Source of the DNA: Clostridia bacterium
Lineage (GTDB): Bacteria; Bacillota; Clostridia; Oscillospirales; Acutalibacteraceae
Direction: 5' to 3'
NCBI GenBank assembly: GCA_017548045.1
Contig: JAFYNR010000020.1
Coordinates: 1 to 64,000, forward strand
Length of the DNA stretch: 64,000 bases
Shown: positions 24,876 to 33,835 of the stretch, piece after piece
Position numbering within the stretch: position 1 is the stretch's first letter
Layout: each line of letters starts with the position of its first letter
Notes under the pieces: generated by a model
Databases searched by the model: none
The model's input: only the letters and a program-made list of their open reading frames with translations
Told to the model about the DNA's origin: nothing
Program-made: the position numbers and the translations under genes

Positions 24876-25847
24876 TTACAGTGTGCGGTCTGCATTTATA
24901 ACCTTTTCGGCTATTGCACGAAGCTGATCCATATTTTCGAGTGAGCCGATTTCCTGCCTGAGGGATGCGGCGCCTCTCACACCTTTGATATACCAGCCTG
25001 AATGCTTTCTCGCTTCACGCATACCCACGTAATCGCCCTTGTATTCGCAGAGCTTTGAAATGTGACGTATCATAATTTCCATTCTTTCTTCAACGGGAGG
25101 GTCGGGCAGGATAATTCCGTTTTTCAGATATTCGTTAATCTGCGTGAAAACCCAGGGTGCGCCCAGTGCGCCTCTGCCCACCATAATGAAGTCACAGCCC
25201 GTTGCCTTATACATATTTTCTGCCGAAAGAGGGTCGGTGATATCGCCGTTGCCGATAACGGGTATCTTCACCGCCTCCTTGACCTGCTTGATTATATCAA
25301 GGTTTACGGGCGGTGCGTACATCTGCTTTCTCGTTCTGCCGTGCACGGTGATTGCCGCCGCACCCGCATTTTCCTGAAGCCTTGCAAATTCAACCGCATT
25401 AATGCTGTTTTCATCCCAGCCCGAACGGAATTTTACGGTTACGGGCAGGTCGATTGCCTTTGCAACCGCCTCGGTTATCCTTGCGGCAAGGCAGGGGTCT
25501 TTCATCAGTGCGGAGCCGCCGCCGTTGCCTGCGATTTTGGGGGCAGGGCAGCCCATATTGATATCCACCGCCGCACAGCCCGTTGCCGCCGCTTTTTTTG
25601 CCGCCTCAGCCATTGTTGACGGGTCACAGCCGAAAATCTGCACCGCCGCAGGCTTTTCCGTTTCACCAAGCACCATAAGGGTATCGGACTTTCTGTCGTG
25701 CATTGTAAGACCCTTTGAGCTTACCATTTCGGTCACAACGTAAGCCGCACCGAATTCGATGCAAAGCTCACGGCAGGCACGGTCAGCAACACCTGCCATA
25801 GGTGCAAGTGCCGCATATCCTTTTATTTCAAAATTGCCTATTTTCAT
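24876..25847 (-). CDS. dusB: tRNA-dihydrouridine synthase
   Basis: 323 residues. An FMN TIM-barrel enzyme that reduces uridine in tRNA D-loops. ALAPMAGVADRACRELC at the start, then VDINMGCPAPKIAGNGGGSALMKDP with the catalytic Cys, VKFRSGWDE, ITVHGRTRKQMY and GNGDI...GRGALGAPW (FMN phosphate site) are all conserved. ATG 25847 follows GAGGGT; an in-frame extension upstream has no ribosome site. Divergent from polA. Confidence 0.93.
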   Translation of the reverse strand: MKIGNFEIKGYAALAPMAGVADRACRELCIEFGAAYVVTEMVSSKGLTMHDRKSDTLMVLGETEKPAAVQIFGCDPSTMAEAAKKAAATGCAAVDINMGCPAPKIAGNGGGSALMKDPCLAARITEAVAKAIDLPVTVKFRSGWDENSINAVEFARLQENAGAAAITVHGRTRKQMYAPPVNLDIIKQVKEAVKIPVIGNGDITDPLSAENMYKATGCDFIMVGRGALGAPWVFTQINEYLKNGIILPDPPVEERMEIMIRHISKLCEYKGDYVGMREARKHSGWYIKGVRGAASLRQEIGSLENMDQLRAIAEKVINADRTL

Positions 25848-25973
25848 AAAATTTACCCTCAAACGATTTTCTGTCACCAATGTTACCATTAAATTAAATT
25901 ATTTTCAACATTTTTCATAAAATTGATGAAATTTACAAAATGTATGGTATAATGTAAAATGAGGTGATTCTGA

Positions 25974-28547
25974 ATGAAACTTTTGGCACTTGACGGCAAC
26001 AGTATTCTCAACCGTGCATTCTACGGCATAAAGCTTCTCACAACCAAGGACGGCACTAAATTCACCAACGGAATTTACGGCTTTCTCAATATACTTTTAA
26101 GGCTTCGCGATGAGGTTAACCCCGATTCCGTAGCCATTGCCTTTGACGTTAAAGCACCCACCTTCCGCCACGAAATGTATTCGGGCTACAAGGCAAACCG
26201 TAAGGGTATGCCTCCCGAATTGGCTCAGCAGATGCCTCCTTTGAAGGAGCTTCTTGCGGCTATGGGCTACAAAATTCTCGAAGCCCCCGGCTGGGAGGCA
26301 GACGATATTCTGGGCACTCTTGCGGCAAACTGCGGCGAGGGGGATTTCTGCTACATCGCAACGGGTGACCGTGACTCTCTTCAGCTTGTGCGTGATAACG
26401 TCAACGTGCTTCTTGCCTCAACAAAAATGGGCAGACCCCAGAGTGTCTGCTATGACAGAGATAAAATCAAAGAGGAGTATCTTGTTGCTCCCGAGCAGAT
26501 GATTGATATAAAAGCCCTTATGGGCGACAGCTCCGACTGTATTCCCGGTGTTGCGGGTATCGGTCAGAAAACGGCGCAGGATTTAATCAGCCGTTTCGGC
26601 TCCATAGACGAAATCTATGCAAATCTCGATACAATCGACATAAAGAAGGGCGTTCACGATAAGCTTGCCGCAGATAAGGATATGGCTTATCTCAGCCGTG
26701 AACTGGGCACAATCAAAACAAATGCTCCCGTTGACGGTTCATACGAAAGCTATGTGCCTTCGGCGGCGGATGCCTACAAGGTGACAAGTATTCTTGCTGA
26801 TCTTGAAATGTATAAAATGATTGAACGCCTTGACCTTAAAGCGGCTGAAAAAGCGGACAAGCCCAAGGCAGAAAAAACCTGCACCGACTGCTATGAGCAG
26901 GAGGATCTGAAGTTGCTTTACAATCTGCTGAAAAAAGCAGGTGAGGCATATTTCACCTTCGATAGCGGAGTGTTTCTTTTTAAGACCGATAACGGTGTTG
27001 CAACAGTAAATCCCGAAAACGAAGGTTATGCTCATTTCTGCTCCGATTTCCTTTTTGACCGTGACATCAGAAAATATACCTACAATTCAAAGGCTCTCTA
27101 TGCCTTTTACTACGATTACAGGCAGGATATCGAAATCAATTCAATCTGCGGCGATGCAATGCTTTCCGCATATCTCATCAACCCCTCGTCGGGTGCGTAT
27201 GATCTTAAAAGGATTATTGCGGAATACGCAAATGCGGAATTGCCCGAAGCGGAGAATGAGGATGCTTTTTACACCGCATATCTGCCGGGGGCTTTTGCCA
27301 AAATGAATTCACTCATTGAGGAGCATAACCAGAAGCGTCTGCTTGAAGAAATCGAGCTGCCTCTGGCAAAGGTTCTTGCTTCAATGGAACGTGAGGGCTT
27401 CCTCGTTGATGCACAGGGTATTGAAAAATTCGGCATTGAGCTTCAAGGCAGAATTGAAATTCTCGTTAAAGAAATATATGAAGAAGCAGGCTGTGAATTC
27501 AATCTTAACTCACCCAAGCAGCTTGGCGAAGCCCTGTTTGTGAAAATGGGTCTGCCTGCAAAGAAAAAGACAAAAAGCGGCTATTCCACCAATGCGGAGG
27601 TTCTTGAGGGCTTGGCGGCGGATTACCCCGTTGTTGCAAAAATCCTTGAATACCGCAGTCTGGCAAAGCTTAAATCAACCTATTGCGACGGCTTGCTGAA
27701 GGTTATCGGTGAGGACGGCAGAATCCGTTCAACCCTTAATCAGACCGAAACCCGCACAGGCAGAATTTCGTCAACCGAACCTAACTTGCAGAATATTCCC
27801 GTGCGTTCCGAGCTTGGCAGAGAAATGAGAAAATTCTTCAGAGCCAAGGACGGCTGTGTGCTGATTGACGCGGACTATTCTCAGATTGAGCTTCGTGTGC
27901 TTGCCCATATGGCAAACGATAAAAATATGATTGAAGCCTTCAATAACGGTGACGATATCCATGCCATCACCGCATCTCAGGTGTTCGATATGCCTCTTAT
28001 GATGGTGACTCCGCTTATGCGAAGCCGTGCAAAGGCGGTTAACTTCGGCATTGTTTACGGCATCGGTGCGTTCTCGCTGGCAAAGGATATCGGCGTTACC
28101 CGTGCAGAGGCGGACAGCTACATCAAGGGCTACCTTGCCCATTTCAGCGGTGTGCGTAAATATATGACGGACGTTGTTGAAAAAGCAAAAGAAAACGGCT
28201 ACGTTGAAACCGTGTTTGCCCGCCGCAGATATCTGCCCGAGCTTTCATCCTCAAACGGAATGATGCGTGCCTTCGGTGAAAGGGTTGCGCTGAATATGCC
28301 CATTCAGGGTACGGCGGCGGATATCATCAAAATAGCAATGATAAGAGTCTGGGAAAAGCTGAAAGAACAGTGCCTCAGTGCAAGGCTTATTATGCAGGTG
28401 CACGACGAGCTTATTGTTGAAGCCCCCGAAAGCGAAGCCAAAATCGTTGCAGGCATTGTGAAAAAAGAAATGGAAAACGCTGTTAAGATGCGTGTTGCAA
28501 TGCAGGCAGATGTAGGCGTAGGCAAAACGTGGTACGAATCAAAATAA
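25974..28547 (+). CDS. polA: DNA polymerase I
   Basis: 857 residues. An N-terminal 5'-3' exonuclease domain (1 to about 290, with GWEADDILGTL, GDRDSLQLV and GDSSDCIPGVAGIGQKTA). The middle domain (about 310-460) has the 3'-5' exonuclease fold but lacks the DxE motif (AYFTFDSGVFLF), so proofreading is probably absent, as in Bacillus. The polymerase domain (about 470-857) has RTGRISSTEPNLQNIP, DADYSQIELRVLAH, RSRAKAVNFGIVYG and QVHDELIVE. The start is behind GAGGTGA. TATAAT at 25948-25953 is a likely -10 box. It is the first gene of a run with the phosphatase, rimI and tsaD. Confidence 0.97.
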   Translation: MKLLALDGNSILNRAFYGIKLLTTKDGTKFTNGIYGFLNILLRLRDEVNPDSVAIAFDVKAPTFRHEMYSGYKANRKGMPPELAQQMPPLKELLAAMGYKILEAPGWEADDILGTLAANCGEGDFCYIATGDRDSLQLVRDNVNVLLASTKMGRPQSVCYDRDKIKEEYLVAPEQMIDIKALMGDSSDCIPGVAGIGQKTAQDLISRFGSIDEIYANLDTIDIKKGVHDKLAADKDMAYLSRELGTIKTNAPVDGSYESYVPSAADAYKVTSILADLEMYKMIERLDLKAAEKADKPKAEKTCTDCYEQEDLKLLYNLLKKAGEAYFTFDSGVFLFKTDNGVATVNPENEGYAHFCSDFLFDRDIRKYTYNSKALYAFYYDYRQDIEINSICGDAMLSAYLINPSSGAYDLKRIIAEYANAELPEAENEDAFYTAYLPGAFAKMNSLIEEHNQKRLLEEIELPLAKVLASMEREGFLVDAQGIEKFGIELQGRIEILVKEIYEEAGCEFNLNSPKQLGEALFVKMGLPAKKKTKSGYSTNAEVLEGLAADYPVVAKILEYRSLAKLKSTYCDGLLKVIGEDGRIRSTLNQTETRTGRISSTEPNLQNIPVRSELGREMRKFFRAKDGCVLIDADYSQIELRVLAHMANDKNMIEAFNNGDDIHAITASQVFDMPLMMVTPLMRSRAKAVNFGIVYGIGAFSLAKDIGVTRAEADSYIKGYLAHFSGVRKYMTDVVEKAKENGYVETVFARRRYLPELSSSNGMMRAFGERVALNMPIQGTAADIIKIAMIRVWEKLKEQCLSARLIMQVHDELIVEAPESEAKIVAGIVKKEMENAVKMRVAMQADVGVGKTWYESK

Positions 28548-28562
28548 CAAAGGAATAAAACT

Positions 28563-28991
28563 ATGAATATATTATTTGTCTGTACGGGTAATACCTGCAG
28601 AAGTCCAATGGCGGAGGGGCTTTTCAAAAAGCTCCTTGCCGAGAAAAACATAACGGATGTAAGCTGTTCCAGTGCAGGACTTTTTGCAATGACGGGGGAT
28701 GAAGTAACCCCCAATTCAGTGAAGGCCTGCGAAAGATTCGGTGTTGATATTTCGGGTCACAGAGCAAGGCGTATAACCTCCTTTGTGCTTGACGAAACGG
28801 ATAAATTCGTCTGTATGACCTTTGACCACGCCGCAAGCCTATCTCTCTACGTTGACCCCGACAAGGTGCTTGTGCTGGGTGGCGGCATACCCGACCCCTA
28901 CGGCGGAGATATTGAAACCTATATGATGTGTGCGAATTCCATTAAAATTGCCCTCAACGCACAGCTTGAACAGATAACGGCGGAGGATTGA
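28563..28991 (+). CDS. Low-molecular-weight phosphatase, YwlE arginine-phosphatase-like
   Basis: 142 residues. The P-loop CTGNTCRS (Cys7, Arg13) is the CX5R active site, and Thr11 matches the residue that makes Bacillus YwlE specific for phosphoarginine rather than phosphotyrosine. The general acid Asp111 lies in IPDPYGG. The protein is cytosolic. No McsB arginine kinase is visible in the window, so the physiological substrate is uncertain. It starts 15 bases after polA and ends just before rimI. Confidence 0.85.
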   Translation: MNILFVCTGNTCRSPMAEGLFKKLLAEKNITDVSCSSAGLFAMTGDEVTPNSVKACERFGVDISGHRARRITSFVLDETDKFVCMTFDHAASLSLYVDPDKVLVLGGGIPDPYGGDIETYMMCANSIKIALNAQLEQITAED

Positions 28992-28993
28992 AA

Positions 28994-29437
28994 ATGAATT
29001 TCACCGTTGAAAAAATGAAGGGGGAGCATATTCCCCGTGTTGCGGAGCTTGAAAGGCAGTGCTTTTCTCAGCCCTGGAGCGAAAAGGGTCTTGCCGAGGA
29101 GCTTGACAATGAAAATTCTCATTTCCTTGTTGCCGTTGCGGATGGGCTTGCAGGCTATATCGGTGTGCAGGAAATCTGCGGCGAGGCTTATATAACCAAC
29201 GTTGCGGTGTTTGAAGATTACCGCAAAAGGGGGATAGGCAGAGCACTTCTTGAAGCCGCCTGCAAGGGTGCGGAAGGCAGAGGGTGTGAATTTATAACCC
29301 TTGAAGTCCGCGAAAGCAATCTTTCCGCAATCGCTCTTTATGAATCTGAGGGCTTTGAGGTTGCGGGCGTAAGAAAGAATTTTTATTCCGACCCCACGGA
29401 AAACGGAATTATTTATACGAAAAATTTTGAGAGGTAA
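28994..29437 (+). CDS. rimI: Ribosomal protein S18 alanine N-acetyltransferase-like GNAT enzyme
   Basis: 147 residues. GNAT fold: ITNVAVFEDYRKRGIGRALLEAA is the acetyl-CoA-binding motif A, and FITLEVRESNLSAIALYESEGFEVAGVRKNFY is the RimI-type motif B. ATG 28994 lies seven bases after GGAGG; TTG 28988 is too close. RimI is often next to tsaD, as here, where five bases separate the genes. Confidence 0.9.
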   Translation: MNFTVEKMKGEHIPRVAELERQCFSQPWSEKGLAEELDNENSHFLVAVADGLAGYIGVQEICGEAYITNVAVFEDYRKRGIGRALLEAACKGAEGRGCEFITLEVRESNLSAIALYESEGFEVAGVRKNFYSDPTENGIIYTKNFER

Positions 29438-29441
29438 ACAT

Positions 29442-30449
29442 ATGAAAATTCTTGCAATAGAATCATCCTGCGACGAAACCGCCGCCGCCGTTGTGGAGGA
29501 CGGCAGAAAGGTGCTTTCAAGCGTTATTGCATCCCAGGTCAGCGAACATATCGTTTACGGCGGAGTTGTGCCCGAAATTGCATCGAGAATGCACGCTCAG
29601 GCAATCAGCGGCGTTGTGTCAAAGGCTATGTCCGATGCAGGTGTGGGCTACGGCGATATTGATGCCGTTGCCGTTACCTATGCTCCCGGTCTTATCGGTG
29701 CGCTTCTTGTAGGTGTCAATTTTGCCAAGGGTCTTGCATATTCGGCAGGACTGCCGCTTGTGCCCGTTCACCATCTCCGTTCACATATTGCGGCAAATTA
29801 TATAACCCATACCGACCTTGAGCCTCCTTTCCTCTGCCTTGTTGTTTCGGGCGGTCACAGCCATATCGTTGCCGTCAGGGATTATACGGATTTTGAGATT
29901 ATCGGCAGAACCCGTGACGATGCGGCAGGCGAGTGTATGGATAAGGCGGCAAGGGCAATGGGTCTGCCCTACCCCGGCGGTGTCAATCTTGACCGTATCA
30001 GCGCAGAAGGTGACCCGAGCCTTTATAAATTGCCTCATCCCAGAGTTGACGGCAGTGAATACGATTTCAGCTTTTCGGGTCTGAAAACAGCGGTTGTGAA
30101 TATTATTCATAATTCAAAGCAGAAGGGGATTGAAGTGAGCGTTCCCGACCTCGGTGCAGCCTGCATCGAAACCGTAACCGACTGCCTTGTGAATAACACC
30201 GTGAAGGCGGCTGAAAGCTACGGCTTTGACAAAATCGTTATGGCGGGCGGTGTATCCGCAAACTCCCGTCTGCGTAAGCGTATGAGCGACGTTTGTGCGT
30301 CAAAGGGCTGGCAGCTTTATATGCCTCATCTTTCACTTTGCGGCGATAATGCGGCAATGGTGGGAGCCCAGGCTTATTATGAATTCAAAGAGGGCGAAAT
30401 TGCAGGCTCGGACCTTAACGCCTTCGCAACAATGCCCATTGACGGTTGA
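29442..30449 (+). CDS. tsaD: tRNA N6-threonylcarbamoyladenosine transferase
   Basis: 335 residues. It transfers the threonylcarbamoyl group to A37 of ANN-decoding tRNAs. MKILAIESSCDETAAAVV opens the ASKHA fold. His111 and His115 in HHLRSH bind the metal. VVSGGHSH, DDAAGECMDKAARAMGLPYPGG and VMAGGVSANSRLR are family signatures. Length is normal. TsaB and TsaE are not in the window. Confidence 0.97.
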   Translation: MKILAIESSCDETAAAVVEDGRKVLSSVIASQVSEHIVYGGVVPEIASRMHAQAISGVVSKAMSDAGVGYGDIDAVAVTYAPGLIGALLVGVNFAKGLAYSAGLPLVPVHHLRSHIAANYITHTDLEPPFLCLVVSGGHSHIVAVRDYTDFEIIGRTRDDAAGECMDKAARAMGLPYPGGVNLDRISAEGDPSLYKLPHPRVDGSEYDFSFSGLKTAVVNIIHNSKQKGIEVSVPDLGAACIETVTDCLVNNTVKAAESYGFDKIVMAGGVSANSRLRKRMSDVCASKGWQLYMPHLSLCGDNAAMVGAQAYYEFKEGEIAGSDLNAFATMPIDG

Positions 30450-30515
30450 TTATCGGTAAATTTTATCGAAAAATGAATTTTAAGGAATAAATTTATGCAA
30501 AAATTGCATATCATA

Positions 30516-30543
30516 TTGACTTTACAAAAAACTATGATATAAT
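30516..30543 (+). promoter_or_regulatory. Promoter of the PEP carboxykinase gene
   Basis: TTGACT (30516-30521), 16 bp, TATAAT (30538-30543). A leader of about 115 nt follows, in which I see no strong structure. Confidence 0.75.
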
Positions 30544-30664
30544 TATAGTGGGTGAGGATGAGAATGAAGTTTGATGCGTCTGTCAAGTCGCACAAAATCC
30601 GATTTTTTGTCTGCTCAAATATGTTTAATTTTAGTATATTTCCCCGTGTGAAAGGAGAAAAACT

Positions 30665-32443
30665 ATGGAAAATATGACCACCAACAAAAGCATTCTTTCA
30701 TGGATTAACGAAAAAGTTGAACTCGTTAAGCCCGATAAGATCGTATGGATCGACGGCTCACAGGAGCAGATCGAAGCCCTCCGTGCAGAGGCTTGCTCAA
30801 CAGGCGAAATGATTAAGCTCAATCAGGAGCTTCTTCCCGATTGCTACCTTCACAGAACCGCTGTTAACGACGTTGCACGTGTTGAAGGCAGAACCTTCAT
30901 CTGCGCTCCTTCAAAGGAAGAAGCAGGCCCCACCAACAACTGGATGGATCCTGCAGAAGCATATGAAATGCTTTACGCTATTGCCAAGGACAGCTACAAG
31001 GGCAGAACAATGTACGTAATTCCCTATTCAATGGGTCCCGTAGGCTCAAAGTTCTCAAAAATCGGCATTGAGCTCACAGACTCAATCTACGTTGTTCTTA
31101 ATATGGTTATCATGACAAGAGTAGGCACAGACGTTCTCAAGGCTCTCGGCGACAGTGAGGATTGGGTTCGCGGCCTTCACTGCAGATGCGATATTGACGA
31201 AGAGAAGAGATACATCTGCCAGTTCCCCCAGGATAACACAATCATCTCGGTTAACTCAGGCTACGGCGGAAACGTTCTTCTCGGCAAGAAGTGCTTTGCA
31301 CTCCGTATTGCTTCATACCAGGGCAAGAACGAAGGCTGGCAGGCAGAGCATATGCTCATTCTCGGCCTCCAGAAGCCCGACGGCGAAATCAGATACATCT
31401 GTGCCGCATTCCCCTCAGCCTGCGGTAAGACCAACCTTGCTATGCTTATTCCTCCCGAGGGATATTATAAGAACGGCTACCGCGTATGGTGCGTAGGTGA
31501 CGACATTTCATGGATCCGTAAGGGTGAAGACGGCAGACTCTATGCAATCAACCCCGAAAACGGCTTCTTCGGCGTTGCTCCCGGCACAAACGAAAAGTCA
31601 AATCCCAATGCTCTTGCTTCAACAAGAAAGGGCACAATCTTCACAAACGTTGCTCATAACCTTGACAACAACACTGTTTGGTGGGAAGGTCTTGACAAGA
31701 ATCCTCCCGCAAACGCAATCGAGTGGAAGGGCAATCCCTGGAACGGTCAGGAAAGCGAAGAAAAGGGTGCACATCCCAACAGCCGTTTCACAGCTCCCGC
31801 TGTAAACTGCCCCTGCATCAGCTCAGAGTTTGAGAATCCCGACGGTGTTCCCATCTCGGCTATCGTATTCGGCGGCAGACGTGCAAAGCTTGCTCCCCTC
31901 GTATATCAGTCAAGAGACTGGAACCACGGTGTATTCGTAGGCTCAATCATGGCTTCTGAAACAACAGCTGCAGCAGCAGGTGCAGTCGGTGTTGTTCGCC
32001 GTGACCCCATGGCAATGCTTCCCTTCTGCGGCTACAATATGGCAGATTACTGGCAGCACTGGATCAACATCGGTGCAGGTCTTGAAGCCGATAAGGCTCC
32101 CAAGATCTTCAACGTTAACTGGTTCCGTAAGGATGACGACGGCAACTTCCTGTGGCCCGGCTTCGGCGATAACCTTCGTGTTCTCGATTGGATTATTGAC
32201 CGTTGCGAAGGCAAGGTAGATGCAGTTGAAACCTCAATCGGCTTTGTTCCCAAGGCAGAGGATATCAACCTTGAAGGCATCGAAGATGAAGTGAGCGATG
32301 CTCAGCTTAAAGAAATCCTCAGCGTTGACAATGCTCTCTGGGCAGACGAAATCGCAGGTATTGAGGAATTCTACGGCAAGTTTGACAGACTTCCCGAAAC
32401 CCTCAAGTCAGAGCTTGAAACTCTCAAGGCAAACATTCAGTAA
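30665..32443 (+). CDS. pckG: Phosphoenolpyruvate carboxykinase (GTP)
   Basis: 592 residues. It interconverts oxaloacetate + GTP and PEP + CO2 + GDP. In gut anaerobes it often runs towards oxaloacetate. AAFPSACGKTNLAMLIPP is the kinase-1a P-loop with the reactive Cys, around residue 250. VGDDISWI is kinase-2, IVFGGRRAKLAPLVYQSRDWNHGVF and GYNMADYWQHW are GTP-PEPCK-specific. Length matches the GTP family. It has its own promoter, ribosome site AAAGGAG and terminator. Confidence 0.97.
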   Translation: MENMTTNKSILSWINEKVELVKPDKIVWIDGSQEQIEALRAEACSTGEMIKLNQELLPDCYLHRTAVNDVARVEGRTFICAPSKEEAGPTNNWMDPAEAYEMLYAIAKDSYKGRTMYVIPYSMGPVGSKFSKIGIELTDSIYVVLNMVIMTRVGTDVLKALGDSEDWVRGLHCRCDIDEEKRYICQFPQDNTIISVNSGYGGNVLLGKKCFALRIASYQGKNEGWQAEHMLILGLQKPDGEIRYICAAFPSACGKTNLAMLIPPEGYYKNGYRVWCVGDDISWIRKGEDGRLYAINPENGFFGVAPGTNEKSNPNALASTRKGTIFTNVAHNLDNNTVWWEGLDKNPPANAIEWKGNPWNGQESEEKGAHPNSRFTAPAVNCPCISSEFENPDGVPISAIVFGGRRAKLAPLVYQSRDWNHGVFVGSIMASETTAAAAGAVGVVRRDPMAMLPFCGYNMADYWQHWINIGAGLEADKAPKIFNVNWFRKDDDGNFLWPGFGDNLRVLDWIIDRCEGKVDAVETSIGFVPKAEDINLEGIEDEVSDAQLKEILSVDNALWADEIAGIEEFYGKFDRLPETLKSELETLKANIQ

Positions 32444-32450
32444 TAAATTA

Positions 32451-32476
32451 AGGGCAGCTTCGGCTGCCCTTTTTTG
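32451..32476 (+). terminator. Terminator of pckG
   Basis: AGGGCAGC (32451-32458) pairs with GCTGCCCT (32463-32470) around TTCG, followed by TTTTTT. Confidence 0.92.
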
Positions 32477-32487
32477 CAGGTGGATTT

Positions 32488-33135
32488 ATGAAAAATTATG
32501 ATGTGATTTTATTTGACCTTGACGGTACGATTACCGACCCCGGTATCGGCATCACCAATTCCGTTGCCCACGCACTGAAAAAATACGGCATAGCCGTTGA
32601 GGACAGGGCTGAGCTTTATAAATTCATCGGGCCGCCTCTGCATAAATCCTTTGAGGAATTTTACGGAGTTGACGGTCTGCAGGCGGTGGAATATTATAGG
32701 GAATACTACCGTGATAAGGGCATTTACGAAAACGTTGTTTACACGGGTGTTGAGGATATGCTGAAAAAGCTGAACTCCGCAGGCAAAAAGGTGATTCTCG
32801 CCACCTCAAAGCCCGAAGTTTTTGCAAAAGAGGTTCTCCGTTATTTCGGTCTGACCGATTATTTTTATTATGCCGCAGGTGCAAATCTTGACGGTACGCT
32901 GACGGACAAGGCGGAGGTTATTGCATACGCTCTGAAAGAGGGCGGCGTGACGGATAAACCGTCGGTAATTATGGTCGGTGACAGAGAGCACGATATTATC
33001 GGCGCAAAGAAAAACGGCATTGATTCAATGGGTGTTCTTTACGGCTACGGAAGCCGTGAGGAGCTTGAAAACGCAGGCGCTGATTACATTGCTTCATCGG
33101 TTGAAAAAATAACCGATTTGCTGATGGACAATTAA
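32488..33135 (+). CDS. HAD-family phosphatase (phosphoglycolate-phosphatase-like)
   Basis: 215 residues. FDLDGTITD (nucleophile Asp), a helical cap, then ILATSKPE (motif II), K in DKAEVIAYA and VMVGDREHDIIGAKKNGI-type motif IV are present. This matches the Gph/PpaX subgroup, which hydrolyses phosphoglycolate, pyrophosphate or sugar phosphates. Substrate unassigned. It starts just after the pckG terminator with GGTGG as ribosome site. Confidence 0.87.
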   Translation: MKNYDVILFDLDGTITDPGIGITNSVAHALKKYGIAVEDRAELYKFIGPPLHKSFEEFYGVDGLQAVEYYREYYRDKGIYENVVYTGVEDMLKKLNSAGKKVILATSKPEVFAKEVLRYFGLTDYFYYAAGANLDGTLTDKAEVIAYALKEGGVTDKPSVIMVGDREHDIIGAKKNGIDSMGVLYGYGSREELENAGADYIASSVEKITDLLMDN

Positions 33136-33168
33136 TTTTTATTCACTTTGAACTTTGCACTTTGCACT

Positions 33169-33196
33169 AAAAAAGGCACCTTCGGGTGCCTTTTTC
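33169..33196. terminator. Bidirectional terminator
   Basis: AAAAAAGGCACC (33169-33180) pairs with GGTGCCTTTTT (33185-33195) around TTCG, between convergent genes. The preceding TTTGCACTTTGCAC also occurs, shortened, before the terminator near 19107. Confidence 0.9.
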
Positions 33197-33835
33197 TTAT
33201 ACGTTATATTTCTTTATGCGTTCATATTCGGCTTCGGTGCCGCAACCTTCCTTGAGGCTTCTTGAAATAAGGGCCGCAATTTCTTTTTTGAGAAGTGTGT
33301 TAACTTCTTCAACGGTGCGACCCTCTGTTGAAATGGGTGCGCCGATTCTTGACATCAGATTTTTGCTTCTGAATTTATAATCGCCCGTAACCGCAACGGG
33401 AATTATCATTGCCTTGTTCTTGCAGGCAAGTGAAGCCGCGCCGTATTTGAACTCGCCCAAAAGGTTATCGGTGCGGTTGCGTGTGCCTTCGGGGAAAAGT
33501 CCCAGTGCGCCGTCCTTTGAAAGAACCTCGGTTGCTTCGCTTTTTGCCTCGCTGTCGTGGCCGTTACGGTTAACGCAGATGCAGCCCGTAGCCCTGAAAA
33601 ACCAGGCAAAGGGACCTTTGAAGTATTCTGCCTTTGCCATATAGTTTATGGGTCTTTCGGTGGCGATTGCCGCCATACACTGATCCATAACGTGCTTGTG
33701 GTTACTGCATATTATGATTGCACCCTCTTCGGGAATGGGGTGTTCAACAACAAGCTTCGGGTTATAAATGATTTTGAAAAGGGGAAGCAGGATTTTTGAA
33801 AATGCCTTGAATCCTGCATTGCCGCGGTGCGCCAT
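33197..33835 (-). CDS. plsC: 1-acyl-sn-glycerol-3-phosphate acyltransferase
   Basis: 212 residues. It makes phosphatidic acid from lysophosphatidic acid. CSNHKHVMDQ is the catalytic H(X4)D, GPFAWFFRATGCICVNR is the second motif and LGLFPEGTRNR the third. Its ATG overlaps the stop of the upstream acyl-CoA ligase by one base (TGATG). It is the last gene of a leftward operon beginning with an ECF sigma factor, which suggests stress-controlled lipid remodelling. Confidence 0.93.
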   Translation of the reverse strand: MAHRGNAGFKAFSKILLPLFKIIYNPKLVVEHPIPEEGAIIICSNHKHVMDQCMAAIATERPINYMAKAEYFKGPFAWFFRATGCICVNRNGHDSEAKSEATEVLSKDGALGLFPEGTRNRTDNLLGEFKYGAASLACKNKAMIIPVAVTGDYKFRSKNLMSRIGAPISTEGRTVEEVNTLLKKEIAALISRSLKEGCGTEAEYERIKKYNV

